From assembly GCA_963920705.1 (NCBI GenBank), contig CAWUCO010000090.1, forward strand, positions 496,001-560,000: a stretch of DNA of 64,000 nucleotides. The letters are read 5' to 3'. Position 1 is the first letter of the stretch. Each line of letters opens with the position of its first letter. This stretch comes from Odiellus spinosus. Taxonomy: Eukaryota > Arthropoda > Arachnida > Opiliones > Phalangiidae. Made by a program: the position numbers and the translations under genes. Shown piece after piece: positions 9,575-22,977 of the stretch. The notes under the pieces are model-generated. The model was not told the DNA's origin. It made no database searches and was given only the letters and a program-made list of their open reading frames with translations.

Positions 9575-12500
9575 TCTTTCGAATGACTTTGGTTTTGTCT
9601 AAATTGCAAAATTGTGACAAATATAAAATTGGTTAAAATTAAGCAAAAACGCTTAAAAATCCAAGATTATTGGATTCAAATGGACACAAAACTTTTGATT
9701 TTTAAGCGATTTAGACAAAATTAAGACCACTTGAAAGAGCAAATATTGCTCTATCTTAAAAGCAAGAGTTTTGGAAAATCCGTTGAAAAACATGGAAAAT
9801 ATGGACAATTCAAAAAACATCTAATATCAAAAAGCGAATTTTGAAAATCTGAAATTTGACTATTTTGATATTCTATGATTTCTTGAATTGGCCATATTTT
9901 TCTTGTTTTTCAACGGATTTTTGAAAACTCTTATTATTTAGACTGTCCATTAATTGCTCTTTAGAATGACTTTGGTTTTGTCTAAATTGCCAAAACGTGA
10001 CAAATATAAAATTGGTTAAAATTAAGCAAAAACGCTTAAAAATCCAAGATAATTGGATTCAAATGGACACAAAACTTTTGAATTTTAAGCGATTTAGACA
10101 AAATTAAGACCACTCGAAAGACCAAATTTTGGTCTATCTAAAAAACAATAGTTTTGGAAAATCCGTTGAAAAACAAGAAAAATATGGCCAATTCAAGAAA
10201 TCATACAATATCAAAATAGTCAAATTTCAGATTTTAAAAATTCGCTTTTTGATATTAGATGTTTTTTGAATTGTCCATATTTTCCATGTTTTTCAACGGA
10301 ATTTCCAAATCTCTTGTTTTTTAGATAGACCAATATTTGCTCTTTCGAGTGGTCTTAATTTTGTCTAAATCGCTTAAAATTCAAAAGTTTTGTGTCCATT
10401 TGAATCCAATAATCTTGGATTTTTAAGCGTTTTTGCTTAATTTTAACCAATTTTATATTTGTCACAATTTTGCAATTTAGACAAAACCAAAGTCATTCGA
10501 AAGAGCAAATAATGTACAGTCTAAATAATAAGAGTTTTCAAAAATCCGTTGAAAAACAAGAAAAATATGGCCAATTCAAGAAATCATAGAATATCAAAAT
10601 AGTCAAATTTCAGATTTTCAAAATTCGCTTTTTGATATTAGATGTTTTTTGAATTGTCCATATTTTTCTTGTTTTTCAACGGATTTTTGAAAACTCTTAT
10701 TATTAAGACTGTCCTTTAATTGCTCTTTCGAATGACTTTGTTTTTGTCTAAATTGCAAAACTGTGACAAATATAAAATTGGTTAAAATTAAGCAAAAACG
10801 CTTAAAAATCCAAGATTATTGGATTCAAATGGACACAAAACTTTTGATTTTTAAGCGATTTAGACAAAATTAAGACCACTCGAAAGAGCAAATATTGCTC
10901 TATCTAAAAAACAAGAGTTTTGGAAAATCCGTTGAAAAACATGGAAAATATGGACAATTCAAAAAACATCTAATATCAAAAAGCGAATTTTGAAAATCTG
11001 AAATTTGACTATTTTGATATTCTATGATTTCTTGAATTGGCCATATTTTTCTTGTTTTTCAACGGACTTTTGAAAACTCTTATTATTTAGACTGTCCATT
11101 AATTGCTCTTTAGAATGACTTTGGTTTTGTCTAAATTGCCAAAACGTGACAAATATAAAATTGGTTAAAATTAAGCAAAAACGCTTAAAAATCCAAGATT
11201 ATTGGATTCAAATGGACACAAAACTTTTGAATTTTAAGCGATTTAGACAAAATTAAGACCTCTCGAAAGACCAAATTTTGGTCTATCTAAAAAACAATAG
11301 TTTTGGAAAATCCGTTGAAAAACAAGAAAAATATGGCCAATTCAAGAAATCATACAATATCAAAATAGTCAAATTTCAGATTTTAAAAATTCGCTTTTTG
11401 ATATTAGATGTTTTTTGAATTGTCCATATTTTCCATGTTTTTCAACGGATTTTCCAAAACTCTTGTTTTTTAGATAGACCAATATTTGGTCTTTCGAGTG
11501 GTCTTAATTTTGTCTAAATCGCTTAAAATTCAAAAGTTTTGTGTCCATTTGAATCCAATAATCTTGGATTTTTAAGCGTTTTTGCTTAATTTTAACCAAT
11601 TTTATATTTGTCACAATTTTGCAATTTAGACAAAACCAAAGTCATTCGAAAGAGCAATTAATGGACAGTCTAAATAATAAGAGTTTTCAAAAATCCGTTG
11701 AAAAACAAGAAAAATATGGCCAATTCAAGAAATCATAGAATATCAAAATAGTCAAATTTCAGATTTTCAAAATTCGCTTTTTGATATTAGATGTTTTTTG
11801 AATTGGCCATATTTTTCTTGTTTTTCAACGGATTTTTGAAAACTCTTATTATTAAGACTGTCCATTAATTGCTCTTTCGAATGACTTTGTTTTTATCTAA
11901 ATTGCAAAATTGTGACAAATATAAAATTGGTTAAAATTAAGCAAAAACGCTTAAAAATCCAAGATTATTGGATTCAAATGGACACAAAACTTTTGATTTT
12001 TAAGCGATTTAGACAAAATTAAGACCACTCGAAAGAGCAAATATTGGTCTATCTGAAAATCAAGAGTTTTGGAAAATCCGTTGAAAAACATGGAAAATAT
12101 GGACAATTCAAAAAACATCTAATATCAAAAAGCGAATTTTTAAAATCTGAAATTTGACTATTTTGATATTGTATGATTTCTTGAATTTGCCATATTTTTC
12201 TTGTTTTTCAACGGATTTTTGAAAACTCTTATTATTTAGACTGTCCATTAATTGCTCTTTCGAATGACTTTGGTTTTGTCTAAATTGCCAAAACGTGACA
12301 AATATAAAATTGGTTAAAATTAAGCAAAAACGCTGAAAAATCCAAGATTATTGGATTCAAATGGACACAAAACTTTTGATTTTTAAGCGATTTAGACAAA
12401 ATTAAGACCACTCGAAAGAGCAAATATTGGTCTATCTGAAAATCAAGAGTTTTGGAAAATCCGTTGAAAAACATGGAAAATATGGACAATTCAAAAAACA

Positions 12501-12638
12501 TCTAATATCAAAAAGCGAATTTTGAAAATCTGAAATTTGACTATTTTGATATTCTATGATTTCTTGAATTGGCCATATTTTTCTTGTTTTTCAACGGATT
12601 TTCCAAAACTATTGTTTTTTAGATAGACCAAAATTTGG
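9575..12638. repeat. Eight-unit block duplicated at 50014-53077
   Basis: Unit starts and signs: 9575 ++, 9958 +-, 10341 --, 10724 ++, 11107 +-, 11490 --, 11873 ++, 12256 ++. The same eight sign pairs recur from 50014 at a constant offset of 40,439 bp. Shared rare markers are CACTTGAAAGAG, AAGATAATTGG, GTCCTTTAATTGC, AACGGACTTTTG, GACCTCTCGAAAG, GAATTTGCC and CGCTGAAAAATCC. Internally, 9575-10723 and 10724-11872 are a trimer repeat at 1149 bp. I noticed only about ten substitutions between the two distant blocks. Confidence 0.9.
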
Positions 12639-14170
12639 TCTTTCGAGTGGTCTTAATTTTGTCTAAATCGCTTAAAATTCAAAAGTTTTGTGTCCATTTG
12701 AATCCAATAATCTTGGATTTTTAAGCGTTTTTGCTTAATTTTAACCAATTTTATATTTGTCACAATTTTGCAATTTAGACAAAACCAAAGTCATTCGAAA
12801 GAGCAATTAATGGACAGTCTAAATAATAAGAGTTTTCAAAAATCCGTTGAAAAACAAGAAAAATATGGCCAATTCAAGAAATCATAGAATATCAAAATAG
12901 TCAAATTTCAGATTTTCAAAATTCGCTTTTTGATATTAGATGTTTTTTGAATTGTCCATATTTTCCATGTTTTTCAACGGATTTTTGAAAACTCTTATTA
13001 TTTAAACTGTCCATTAATTGCTCTTTCGAATGACTTTGGTTTTGTCTAAATTGCAAAATTGTGACAAATATAAAATTGGTTAAAATTAAGCAAAAACGCT
13101 TAAAAATCCAAGATTATTGGATTCAAATGGACACAAAACTTTTGATTTTTAAGCGATGTAGACAAAATTAAGACCACTCGAAAGAGCAAATATTGCTCTA
13201 TCTAAAAAAACAAGAGTTTTGGAAAATCCGTTGAAAAACATGGAAAATATGGACAATTCAAAAAACATCTAATATCAAAAAGCGAATTTTGAAAATCTGA
13301 AATTTGACTATTTTGATATTCTATGATTTCTTGAATTGGCCATATTTTTCTTGTTTTTCAACGGATTTTTGAAAACTCTTATTATTTAGACTGTCCATTA
13401 ATTGCTCTTTAGAATGACTTTGGTTTTGTCTAAATTGCCAAAACGTGACAAATATAAAATTGGTTAAAATTAAGCAAAAACGCTTAAAAATCCAAGATTA
13501 TTGGATTCAAATGGACACAAAACTTTTGAATTTTAAGCGATTTAGACAAAATTAAGACCACTCGAAAGACCAAATTTTGGTCTATCTAAAAAACGATAGT
13601 TTTGGAAAATCCGTTGAAAAACAAGAAAAATATGGCCAATTCAAGAAATCATACAATATCAAAATAGTCAAATTTCAGATTTTCAAAATTCGCTTTTTGA
13701 TATTAGATGTTTTTTGAATTGTCCATATTTTCCATGTTTTTCAACGGATTTTCCAAAACTCTTGTTTTTTAGATAAACCAATATTTGCTCTTTCGAGTGG
13801 TCTTAATTTTGTCTAAATCGCTTAAAATTCAAAAGTTTTGTGTCCATTTGAATCCAATAATCTTGGATTTTTAAGCGTTTTTGCTTAATTTTAACCAATT
13901 TTATATTTGTCACAATTTTGCAATTTAGACAAAACAAAGTCATTCGAAAGAGCAATTAATGGACAGTTTAAATAATAAGAGTTTTCAAAAATCCGTTGAA
14001 AAACAAGAAAAATATGGCCAATTCAAGAAATCATAGAATATCAAAATAGTCAAATTTCAGATTTTCAAAATTCGCTTTTTGATATTAGATGTTTTTTGAA
14101 TTGTCCATATTTTCCATGTTTTTCAACGGATTTTCCAAAACTCTTGATTTTCAGATAGACCAATATTTGC
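12639..14170. repeat. Satellite units 34-37
   Basis: Unit starts and signs: 12639 --, 13022 ++, 13406 +-, 13789 --. The order --, ++, +-, -- resembles the neighbouring trimer pattern. Extra A near 13205 (CTAAAAAAACAAG) and a missing C near 13934 (AAAACAAAGTC) account for the 384 and 382 bp lengths. No other content is seen. Confidence 0.87.
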
Positions 14171-16467
14171 TCTTTCGAGTGGTCTTAATTTTGTCTAAAT
14201 CGCTTAAAATTCAAAAGTTTTGTGTCCATTTGAATCCAATAATCTTGGATTTTTAAGCGTTTTTGCTTAATTTTAACCAATTTTATATTTGTCACGATTT
14301 TGCAATTTAGACAAAACCAAAGTCATTCGAAAGAGCAATTAATGGACAGTCTAAATAATAAGAGTTTTCAAAAATCCGTTGAAAAACAAGAAAAATGTGG
14401 ACAATTCAAGAAATCATAGAATATCAAAATAGTCAAATTTCAGATTTTCAAAATTCGCTTTTTGATATTAGATGTTTTTTGAATTGTCCATATTTTCCAT
14501 GTTTTTCAACGGATTTTTGAAAACTCTTATTATTTAAACTGTCCATTAATTGCTCTTTCGAATGACTTTGGTTTTGTCTAAATTGCAAAATTGTGACAAA
14601 TATAAAATTGGTTAAAATTAAGCAAAAACGCTTAAAAATCCAAGATTATTGGATTCAAATGGACACAAAACTTTTGAATTTTAAGCGATTTAGACAAAAT
14701 TAAGACCACTCGAAAGACCAAATTTTGGTCTATCTAAAAAACAATAGTTTTGGAAAATCCGTTGAAAAACAAGAAAAATATGGCCAATTCAAGAAATCAT
14801 AGAATATCAAAATAGTCAAATTTCAGATTTTCAAAATTCGCTTTTTGATATTAGATGTTTTTTGAATTGTCCATATTTTCCATGTTTTTCAACGGATTTT
14901 CCAAAACTCTTGATTTTCAGATAGACCAATATTTGCTCTTTCGAGTGGTCTTAATTTTGTCTAAATCGCTTCAAATTCAAAAGTTTTGTGTCCATTTGAA
15001 TCCAATAATCTTGGATTTTTAAGCTTTTTTGCTTAATTTTAACCAATTTTATATTTGTCACAATTTTGCAATTTAGACAAAACCAAAGTCATTCTAAAGA
15101 GCAATTAATGGACAGTCTAAATAAGAAGAGTTTTCAAAAATCCGTTGAAAAACAAGAAAAATATGGCCAATTCAAGAAATCATAGAATATCAAAATAGTC
15201 AAATTTCATATTTTCAAAATTTGCTTTTTGATATTAGATGTTTTTTGAATTGTCCATATTTTCCATGTTTTTCAACGGATTTTCCTAAACTCTTGTTTTT
15301 TAGATAGACCAATATTTGCTCTTTCGAGTGGTCTTAATTTTGTCTAAATCGCTTAAAATTCAAAAGTTTTGTGTCCATTTGAATCCAATAATCTTGGATT
15401 TTTAAGCGTTTTTGCTTAATTTTAACCAATTTTATATTTGTCACGATTTTGCAATTTAGACAAAACCAAAGTCATTCGAAAGAGCAATTAATGGACAGTC
15501 TAAATAATAAGAGTTTTCAAAAATCCGTTGAAAAACAAGAAAAATGTGGACAATTCAAGAAATCATAGAATATCAAAATAGTCAAATTTCAGATTTTCAA
15601 AATTCGCTTTTTGATATTAGATGTTTTTTGAATTGTCCATATTTTCCATGTTTTTCAACGGATTTTTGAAAACTCTTATTATTTAAACTGTCCATTAATT
15701 GCTCTTTCGAATGACTTTGGTTTTGTCTAAATTGCAAAATTGTGACAAATATAAAATTGGTTAAAATTAAGCAAAAACGCTTAAAAATCCAAGATTATTG
15801 GATTCAAATGGACACAAAACTTTTGAATTTTAAGCGATTTAGACAAAATTAAGACCACTCGAAAGACCAAATTTTGGTCTATCTAAAAAACAATAGTTTT
15901 GGAAAATCCGTTGAAAAACAAGAAAAATATGGCCAATTCAAGAAATCATAGAATATCAAAATAGTCAAATTTCAGATTTTCAAAATTCGCTTTTTGATAT
16001 TAGATGTTTTTTGAATTGTCCATATTTTCCATGTTTTTCAACGGATTTTCCAAAACTCTTGATTTTCAGATAGACCAATATTTGCTCTTTCGAGTGGTCT
16101 TAATTTTGTCTAAATCGCTAAAAATCAAAAGTTTTGTGTCCATTTGAATCCAATAATCTTGGATTTTTAAGCGTTTTTGCTTAATTTTAACCAACTTTAT
16201 ATTTGTCACAATTTTGCAATTTAGACAAAAACAAAGTCATTCGAAAGAGCAATTAATGGACAGTCTTAATAATAAGAGTTTTCAAAAATCCGTTGAAAAA
16301 CAAGAAAAATATGGCCAATTCAAATAACATCTAATACCAAAAAGCGAATTTTGAAAATCTGAAATTTGACTATTTTGATATTCTATGATTTCTTGAAATG
16401 TCCACATTTTTCTTGTTTTTCAACGGATTTTTGAAAACTCTTATTATTTAGACTGTCCATTAATTGC
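14171..16467. repeat. Three-unit repeat pair, offset 1149 bp
   Basis: Unit starts and signs: 14171 --, 14554 +-, 14937 --, 15320 --, 15703 +-, 16086 -+. The marker GTCACGATTTTGC at 14291 recurs at 15440, and the first two units of each trimer agree closely. The third units differ: 14937 has CGCTTCAAATTC, 16086 has CGCTAAAAATC and a B in the opposite orientation. B at 16086 also carries AATAACATCTAATACC and GAAATGTCCAC, making it one of the more diverged copies. Confidence 0.87.
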
Positions 16468-18764
16468 TCTTTCGAATGACTTTGGTTTTGTCTAAATTGC
16501 CAAAACGTGACAAAAATAAAATTGGTTAAAATTAAGCAAAAACGCTTAAAAATCCAAGATTATTGGATTCAAATGGACACAAAACTTTTGAATTTTAAGC
16601 GATTTAGACAAAATTAAGACCACTCGAAAGATCAAATTTTGGTCTATCTAAAAAACAATAGTTTTGGAAAATCCGTTGAAAAACAAGAAAAATATGGCCA
16701 ATTCAAGAAATCATACAAAATAAAAATAGTCAAATTTCAGATTTTCAAAATTCGCTTTTTGATATTAGATGTTTTTTGAATTGTCCATATTTTCCATGTT
16801 TTTCAACGGATTTTTGAAAACTCTTATTATTTAAACTGTCCATTAATTGCTCTTTCGAATGACTTTGGTTTTGTCTAAATTTCAAAATTGTGACAAATAT
16901 AAAATTGGTTAAAATTAAGCAAAAACGCTTAAAAATCCAAGATTATTGGATTCAAATGGACACAAAACTTTTGATTTTTAAGCGATTTAGACAAAATTAA
17001 GACCACTCGAAAGACCAAATTTTGGTCTATCTAAAGAACAAGAGTTTTGGAAAATCCGTTGAAAAACATGGAAAATATGGACAATTCAAAAAACATCTAA
17101 TATCAAAAAGCGAATTTTGAAAATCTGAAATTTGACTATTTTGATATTCTATGATTTCTTGAATTGGCCATATTTTTCTTGTTTTTCAACGGATTTTTGA
17201 AAACTCTTATTATTTAGACTGTCCATTAATTGCTCTTTCGAATGACTTTGGTTTTGTCTAAATTGCCAAAACGTGACAAATATAAAATTGGTTAAAATTA
17301 AGCAAAAACGCTTAAAAATCCAAGATTATTGGATTCAAATGGACACAAAACTTTTGAATTTTAAGCGATTTAGACAAAATTAAGACCACTCGAAAGACCA
17401 AATTTTGGTCTATCTAAAAACCAATAGTTTTGGAAAATCCGTTGAAAAACAAGAAAAATATGGCCAATTCAAGAAATCATAGGATATCCAAATAGTCAAA
17501 TTTCAGATTTTCAAAATTCGCTTTTTGATATTAGATGTTTTTTGAATTGTCCATATTTTCCATGTTTTTCAACGGATTTTCCAAAACTCTTGATTTTCAG
17601 ATAGACCAATATTTGCTCTTTCGAGTGGTCTTAATTTTGTCTAAATCGCTTAAAAATCAAAAGTTTTGTGTCCATTTGAATCCAATAATCTTGGATTTTT
17701 AAGCGTTTTTGCTTAATTTTAACCAATTTTATATTTGTCACAATTTTGCAATTTAGACAAAACCAAAGTCATTCGAAAGAGCAATTAATGGACAGTTTAA
17801 ATAATAAGAGTTTTCAAAAATCCGTTGAAAAACATGGAAAATATGGACAATTCAAAAAACATCTAATATCAAAAAGCGAATTTTGAAATCTGAAATTTGA
17901 CTATTTTGATATTGTATGATTTCTTGAATTGACCATATTTTTCTTGTTTTTCATAGGATTTTCCAAAACTATTGTTTTTTAGATAGACCAAAATTTGGTC
18001 TTTCGAGTGGTCTAAATTTTGTCTAAATCGCTTAAAAATCAAAAGTTTTGTGTCCATTTGAATCCAATAATCTTGGATTTTTAAGCGTTTTTGCTTTATT
18101 TTAACCAATTTTATATTTGTCACAATTTTGCAATTTAGACAAAACCAAAGTCATTCGAAAGAGCAATTAATGGACAGTCTAAATAATAAGAGTTTTCAAA
18201 AATCCGTTGAAAAACAAGAAAAATGTGGACAATTCAAGAAATCATAGAATATCAAAATAGTCAAATTTCAGATTTTCAAAATTCGCTTTTTGATATTAGA
18301 TGTTTTTTGAATTGGCCATATTTTTCTTGTTTTTCAACGGATGTTTGAAAACTCTTATTATTAAGACTGTCCATTAATTGCTCTTTCGAATGACTTTGTT
18401 TTTGTCTAAATTGCAAAATTGTGACAAATATAAAATTGGTTAAAATTAAGCAAAAACGCTTAAAAATCCAAGATTATTGGATTCAAATGGACACAAAACT
18501 TTTGATTTTTAAGCGATTTAGACAAAATTAAGACCACTCAAAAGACCAAATTTTGGTCTATCTAAAAAACAAGAGTTTTGGAAAATCCGTTGAAAAACAT
18601 GGAAAATATGGACAATTCAAAAAACATCTAATATCAAAAAGCGAATTTTGAAAATCTGAAATTTGACTATTTTGATATTCTATGATTTCTTGAATTGGCC
18701 ATATTTTTCTTGTTTTTCAACGGATTTTTGAAAACTCTTATTATTTAGACTGTCCATTAATTGC
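16468..18764. repeat. Satellite units 44-49, mixed orientation
   Basis: Unit starts and signs: 16468 +-, 16851 ++, 17234 +-, 17617 -+, 17999 --, 18382 ++. A-II n-ends occur at 16468 and 17234. The junction 14-mer is damaged near 17951 (TTTTCATAGGATT), one of very few such changes. One base is lost near 17885 (GAATTTTGAAATCTG). No genes or inserts. Confidence 0.87.
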
Positions 18765-21700
18765 TCTTACGAATGACTTTGGTTTTGTCTAAATTGCAAA
18801 ATTGTGACAAATATAAAATTGGTTAAAATTAAGCAAAAACGCTTAAAAATTCAATATTATTGGATTCAAATGGACACAAAACTTTTGAATTTTAAGCGAT
18901 TTAGACAAAATTAAGACCACTCGAAAGAACAAATTTTGGTCTATCTAAAAAACAATAGTTTTGGAAAATCCGTTGAAAAACAAGAAAAATATGGCCAATT
19001 CAAGAAATCATAGAATATCAAAATAGTCAAATTTCAGATTTTCAAAATTCGCTTTTTGATATTAGATGTTTTTTGAATTGTCCATATTTTCCATGTTTTT
19101 CAACGGATTTTCCAAAACTCTTGTTTTTTAGATAGACTAAAATTTGGTCTTTCGAGTGGTCTTAATTTTGTCTAAATCGCTTAAAAATCAAAAGTTTTGT
19201 GTCCATTTGAATCCAATAATCTTGGATTTTTAAGCGTTTTTGCTTAATTTTAACCAATTTTATATTTGTCACAATTTTGCAATTTAGACAAAACCAAAGT
19301 CATTCGAAAGAGCAATTAATGGACAGTTTAAATAATAAGAGTTTTCAAAAATCCGTTGAAAAACATGGAAAATATGGACAATTCAAAAAACATCTAATAT
19401 CAAAAAGCGAATTTTGAAAATCTGAAATTTGACTATTTTGATATTCTATGATTTCTTGAATTGGCCATATTTTTCTTGTTTTTCAACGGATTTTTGAAAA
19501 CTCTTATTATTTAGACTGTCCATTAATTGCTCTTTCGAATGACTTTGGTTTTGTTAAAATTGCAAAATTGTGACAAATATAAAATTGGTTAAAATTAAGC
19601 AAAAACGCTTAAAAATCCAAGATTATTGGATTCAAATGGACACAAAACTTTTGAATTTTAAGCGATTTAGACAAAATTAAGACCACTCGAAAGACCAAAT
19701 TTTGGTCTATCTAAAAAACAATAGTTTTGGAAAATCCGTTGAAAAACAAGAAAAATATGGCCAATTCAAGAAATCATAGAATATCAAAATAGTCAAATTT
19801 CAGATTTTCAAAATTCGCTTTTTGATATTAGATGTTTTTTGAATTGTCCATATTTTCCATGTTTTTCAACGGATTTTCCAAAACTCTTGATTTTCAGATA
19901 GAGCAATATTTGCTCTTTCGAGTGGTCTTAATTTTGTCTAAATCGCTTAAAAATCAAAAGTTTTGTGTCCATTTGAATCCAATAATCTTGGATTTTTAAG
20001 CGTTTTTGCTTAATTTTAACCAATTTTATATTTGTCACAATTTTGCAATTTAGACAAAACCAAAGTCATTCGAAAGAGCAATTAATGGACAGTTTAAATA
20101 ATAAGAGTTTTCAAAAATCCGTTGAAAAACATGGAAAATATGGACAATTCAAAAAACATCTAATATCAAAAAGCGAATTTTGAAAATCTGAAATTTGACT
20201 ATTTTGATATTCTATGATTTCTTGAATTGGCCATATTTTTCTTGTTTTTCAACGGATTTTTGAAAACTCTTATTATTTAGACTGTCCATTAATTGCTCTT
20301 ACGAATGACTTTGGTTTTGTCTAAATTGCAAAATTGTGACAAATATAAAATTGGTTAAAATTAAGCAAAAACGCTTAAAAATCCAATATTATTGGATTCA
20401 AATGGACACAAATCTTTTGAATTTTAAGCGATTTAGACAAAATTAAGACCACTCGAAAGAACAAATTTTGGTCTATCTAAAAAACAATAGTTTTGGAAAA
20501 TCCGTTGAAAAACAAGAAAAATATGGCCAATTCAAGAAATCATAGAATATCAAAATAGTCAAATTTCAGATTTTCAAAATTCGCTTTTTGATATTAGATG
20601 TTTTTTGAATTGTCCATATTTTCCATGTTTTTCAACGGATTTTCCAAAACTCTTGTTTTTTAGATAGACTAAAATTCGGTCTTTCGAGTGGTCTTAATTT
20701 TGTCTAAATCGCTTAAAAATCAAAAGTTTTGTGTCCATTTGAATCCAATAATCTTGGATTTTTAAGCGTTTTTGCTTAATTTTAACCAATTTTATATTTG
20801 TCACAATTTTGCAATTTAGACAAAACCAAAGTCATTCGAAAGAGCAATTAATGGACAGTTTAAATAATAAGAGTTTTCAAAAATCCGTTGAAAAACATGG
20901 AAAATATGGACAATTCAAAAAACATCTAATATCAAAAAGCGAATTTTGAAAATCTGAAATTTGACTATTTTGATATTCTATGATTTCTTGAATTGGCCAT
21001 ATTTTTCTTGTTTTTCAACGGATTTTTGAAAACTCTTATTATTTAGACTGTCCATTAATTGCTCTTTCGAATGACTTTGGTTTTGTTAAAATTGCAAAAT
21101 TGTGACAAATATAAAATTGGTTAAAATTAAGCAAAAACGCTTAAAAATCCAAGATTATTGGATTCAAATGGACACAAAACTTTTGAATTTTAAGCGATTT
21201 AGACAAAATTAAGACCACTCGAAAGACCAAATTTTGGTCTATCTAAAAAACAATAGTTTTGGAAAATCCGTTGAAAAACAAGAAAAATATGGCCAATTCA
21301 AGAAATCATAGAATATCAAAATAGTCATATTTCAGATTTTCAAAATTCGCTTTTTGATATTAGATGTTTTTTGAATTGTCCATATTTTCCATGTTTTTCA
21401 ACGGATTTTCCAAAACTCTTGTTTTTTAGATAGACTAAAATTTGGTCTTTCGAGTGGTCTTAATTTTGTCTAAATCGCTTAAAAATCAAAAGTTTTGTGT
21501 CCATTTGAATCCAATAATCTTGGATTTTTAAGCGTTTTTGCTTAATTTTAACCAATTTTATATTTGTCACAATTTTGCAATTTAGACAAAACCAAAGTCA
21601 TTCGAAAGAGCAATTAATGGACAGTTTAAATAATAAGAGTTTTCAAAAATCCGTTGAAAAACATGGAAAATATGGACAATTCAAAAAACATCTAATATCA

Positions 21701-22977
21701 AAAAGCGAATTTTGAAAATCTGAAATTTGACTATTTTGATATTCTATGATTTCTTGAATTGGCCATATTTTTCTTGTTTTTCAACGGATTTTTGAAAACT
21801 CTTATTATTTAGACTGTCCATTAATTGCTCTTTCGAATGACTTTGGTTTTGTTAAAATTGTAAAATTGTGACAAATATAAAATTGGTTAAAATTAAGCAA
21901 AAACGCTTAAAAATCCAAGATTATTGGATTCAAATGGACACAAAACTTTTGAATTTTAAGCGATTTAGACAAAATTAAGACCACTCGAAAGACCAAATTT
22001 TGGTCTATCTAAAAAACAATAGTTTTGGAAAATCCGTTGAAAAACAAGAAAAATATGGCCAATTCAAGAAATCATAGAATATCAAAATAGTCAAATTTCA
22101 GATTTTCAAAATTCGCTTTTTGATATTAGATGTTTTTTGAATTGTCCATATTTTCCATGTTTTTCAACGGATTTTCCAAAACTCTTGATTTTCAGATAGA
22201 GCAATATTTGCTCTTTCGAGTGGTCTTAATTTTGTCTAAATCGCTTAAAAATCAAAAGTTTTGTGTCCATTTGAATCCAATAATCTTGGATTTTTAAGCG
22301 TTTTTGCTTAATTTTAACCAATTTTATATTTGTCACAATTTTGCAATTTAGACAAAACCAAAGTCATTCGAAAGAGCAATTAATGGACAGTTTAAATAAT
22401 AAGAGTTTTCAAAAATCCGTTGAAAAACATGGAAAATATGGACAATTCAAAAAACATCTAATATCAAAAAGCGAATTTTGAAAATCTGAAATTTGACTAT
22501 TTTGATATTCTATGATTTCTTGAATTGGCCATATTTTTCTTGTTTTTCAACGGATTTTTGAAAACTCTTATTATTTAGACTGTCCATTAATTGCTCTTTC
22601 GAATGACTTTGGTTTTGTCTAAATTGCAAAATTGTGACAAATATAAAATTGGTTAAAATTAAGTAAAAACGCTTAAAAATCCAAGATTATTGGATTCAAA
22701 TGGACACAAAACTTTTGAATTTTAAGCGATTTAGACAAAATTAAGACCACTCGAAAGACCAAATTTTGGTCTATCTAAAAAACAATAGTTTTGGAAAATC
22801 CGTTGAAAAACAAGAAAAATATGGCCAATTCAAGAAATCATAGAATATCAAAATAGTCAAATTTCAGATTTTCAAAATTCGCTTTTTGATATTAGATGTT
22901 TTTTGAATTGTCCATATTTTCCATGTTTTTCAACGGATTTTCCAAAACTCTTGTGTTTTAGATAGACCAAAATTTGG
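18765..22977. repeat. Strictly alternating tract, 11 units
   Basis: Unit starts and signs: 18765 +-, 19148 -+, 19531 +-, 19914 -+, 20297 +-, 20680 -+, 21063 +-, 21446 -+, 21829 +-, 22212 -+, 22595 +-. All starts are exactly 383 apart. Each module is flanked on both sides by the other module in opposite orientations, so every module is the centre of a palindrome several hundred bp long. Markers place a 1532-bp (4-unit) repeat on top: TCTTACGAATG at 18765 and 20297, and TTTTGTTAAAATTG at about 19549, 21081 and 21847 (the last 766 bp on). Confidence 0.92.

Noticed and set aside
12280-12501. 73-codon frame on the minus strand, also at 52719-52940 and 53102-53323
   Set aside because: Identical copies exist only because these units belong to duplicated blocks (offsets 40,439 and 383). 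It depends on CGCTGAAAAATCC, which removes a stop. A frame made of satellite sequence is not evidence of a gene.
17869-18123. 84-codon frame on the minus strand, and a similar one at 60394-60639 (+)
   Set aside because: Both cross module borders, and each depends on a private change: a one-base loss near 17885 and TTATGACC in place of TTAAGACC near 60501. No conserved protein is recognisable.
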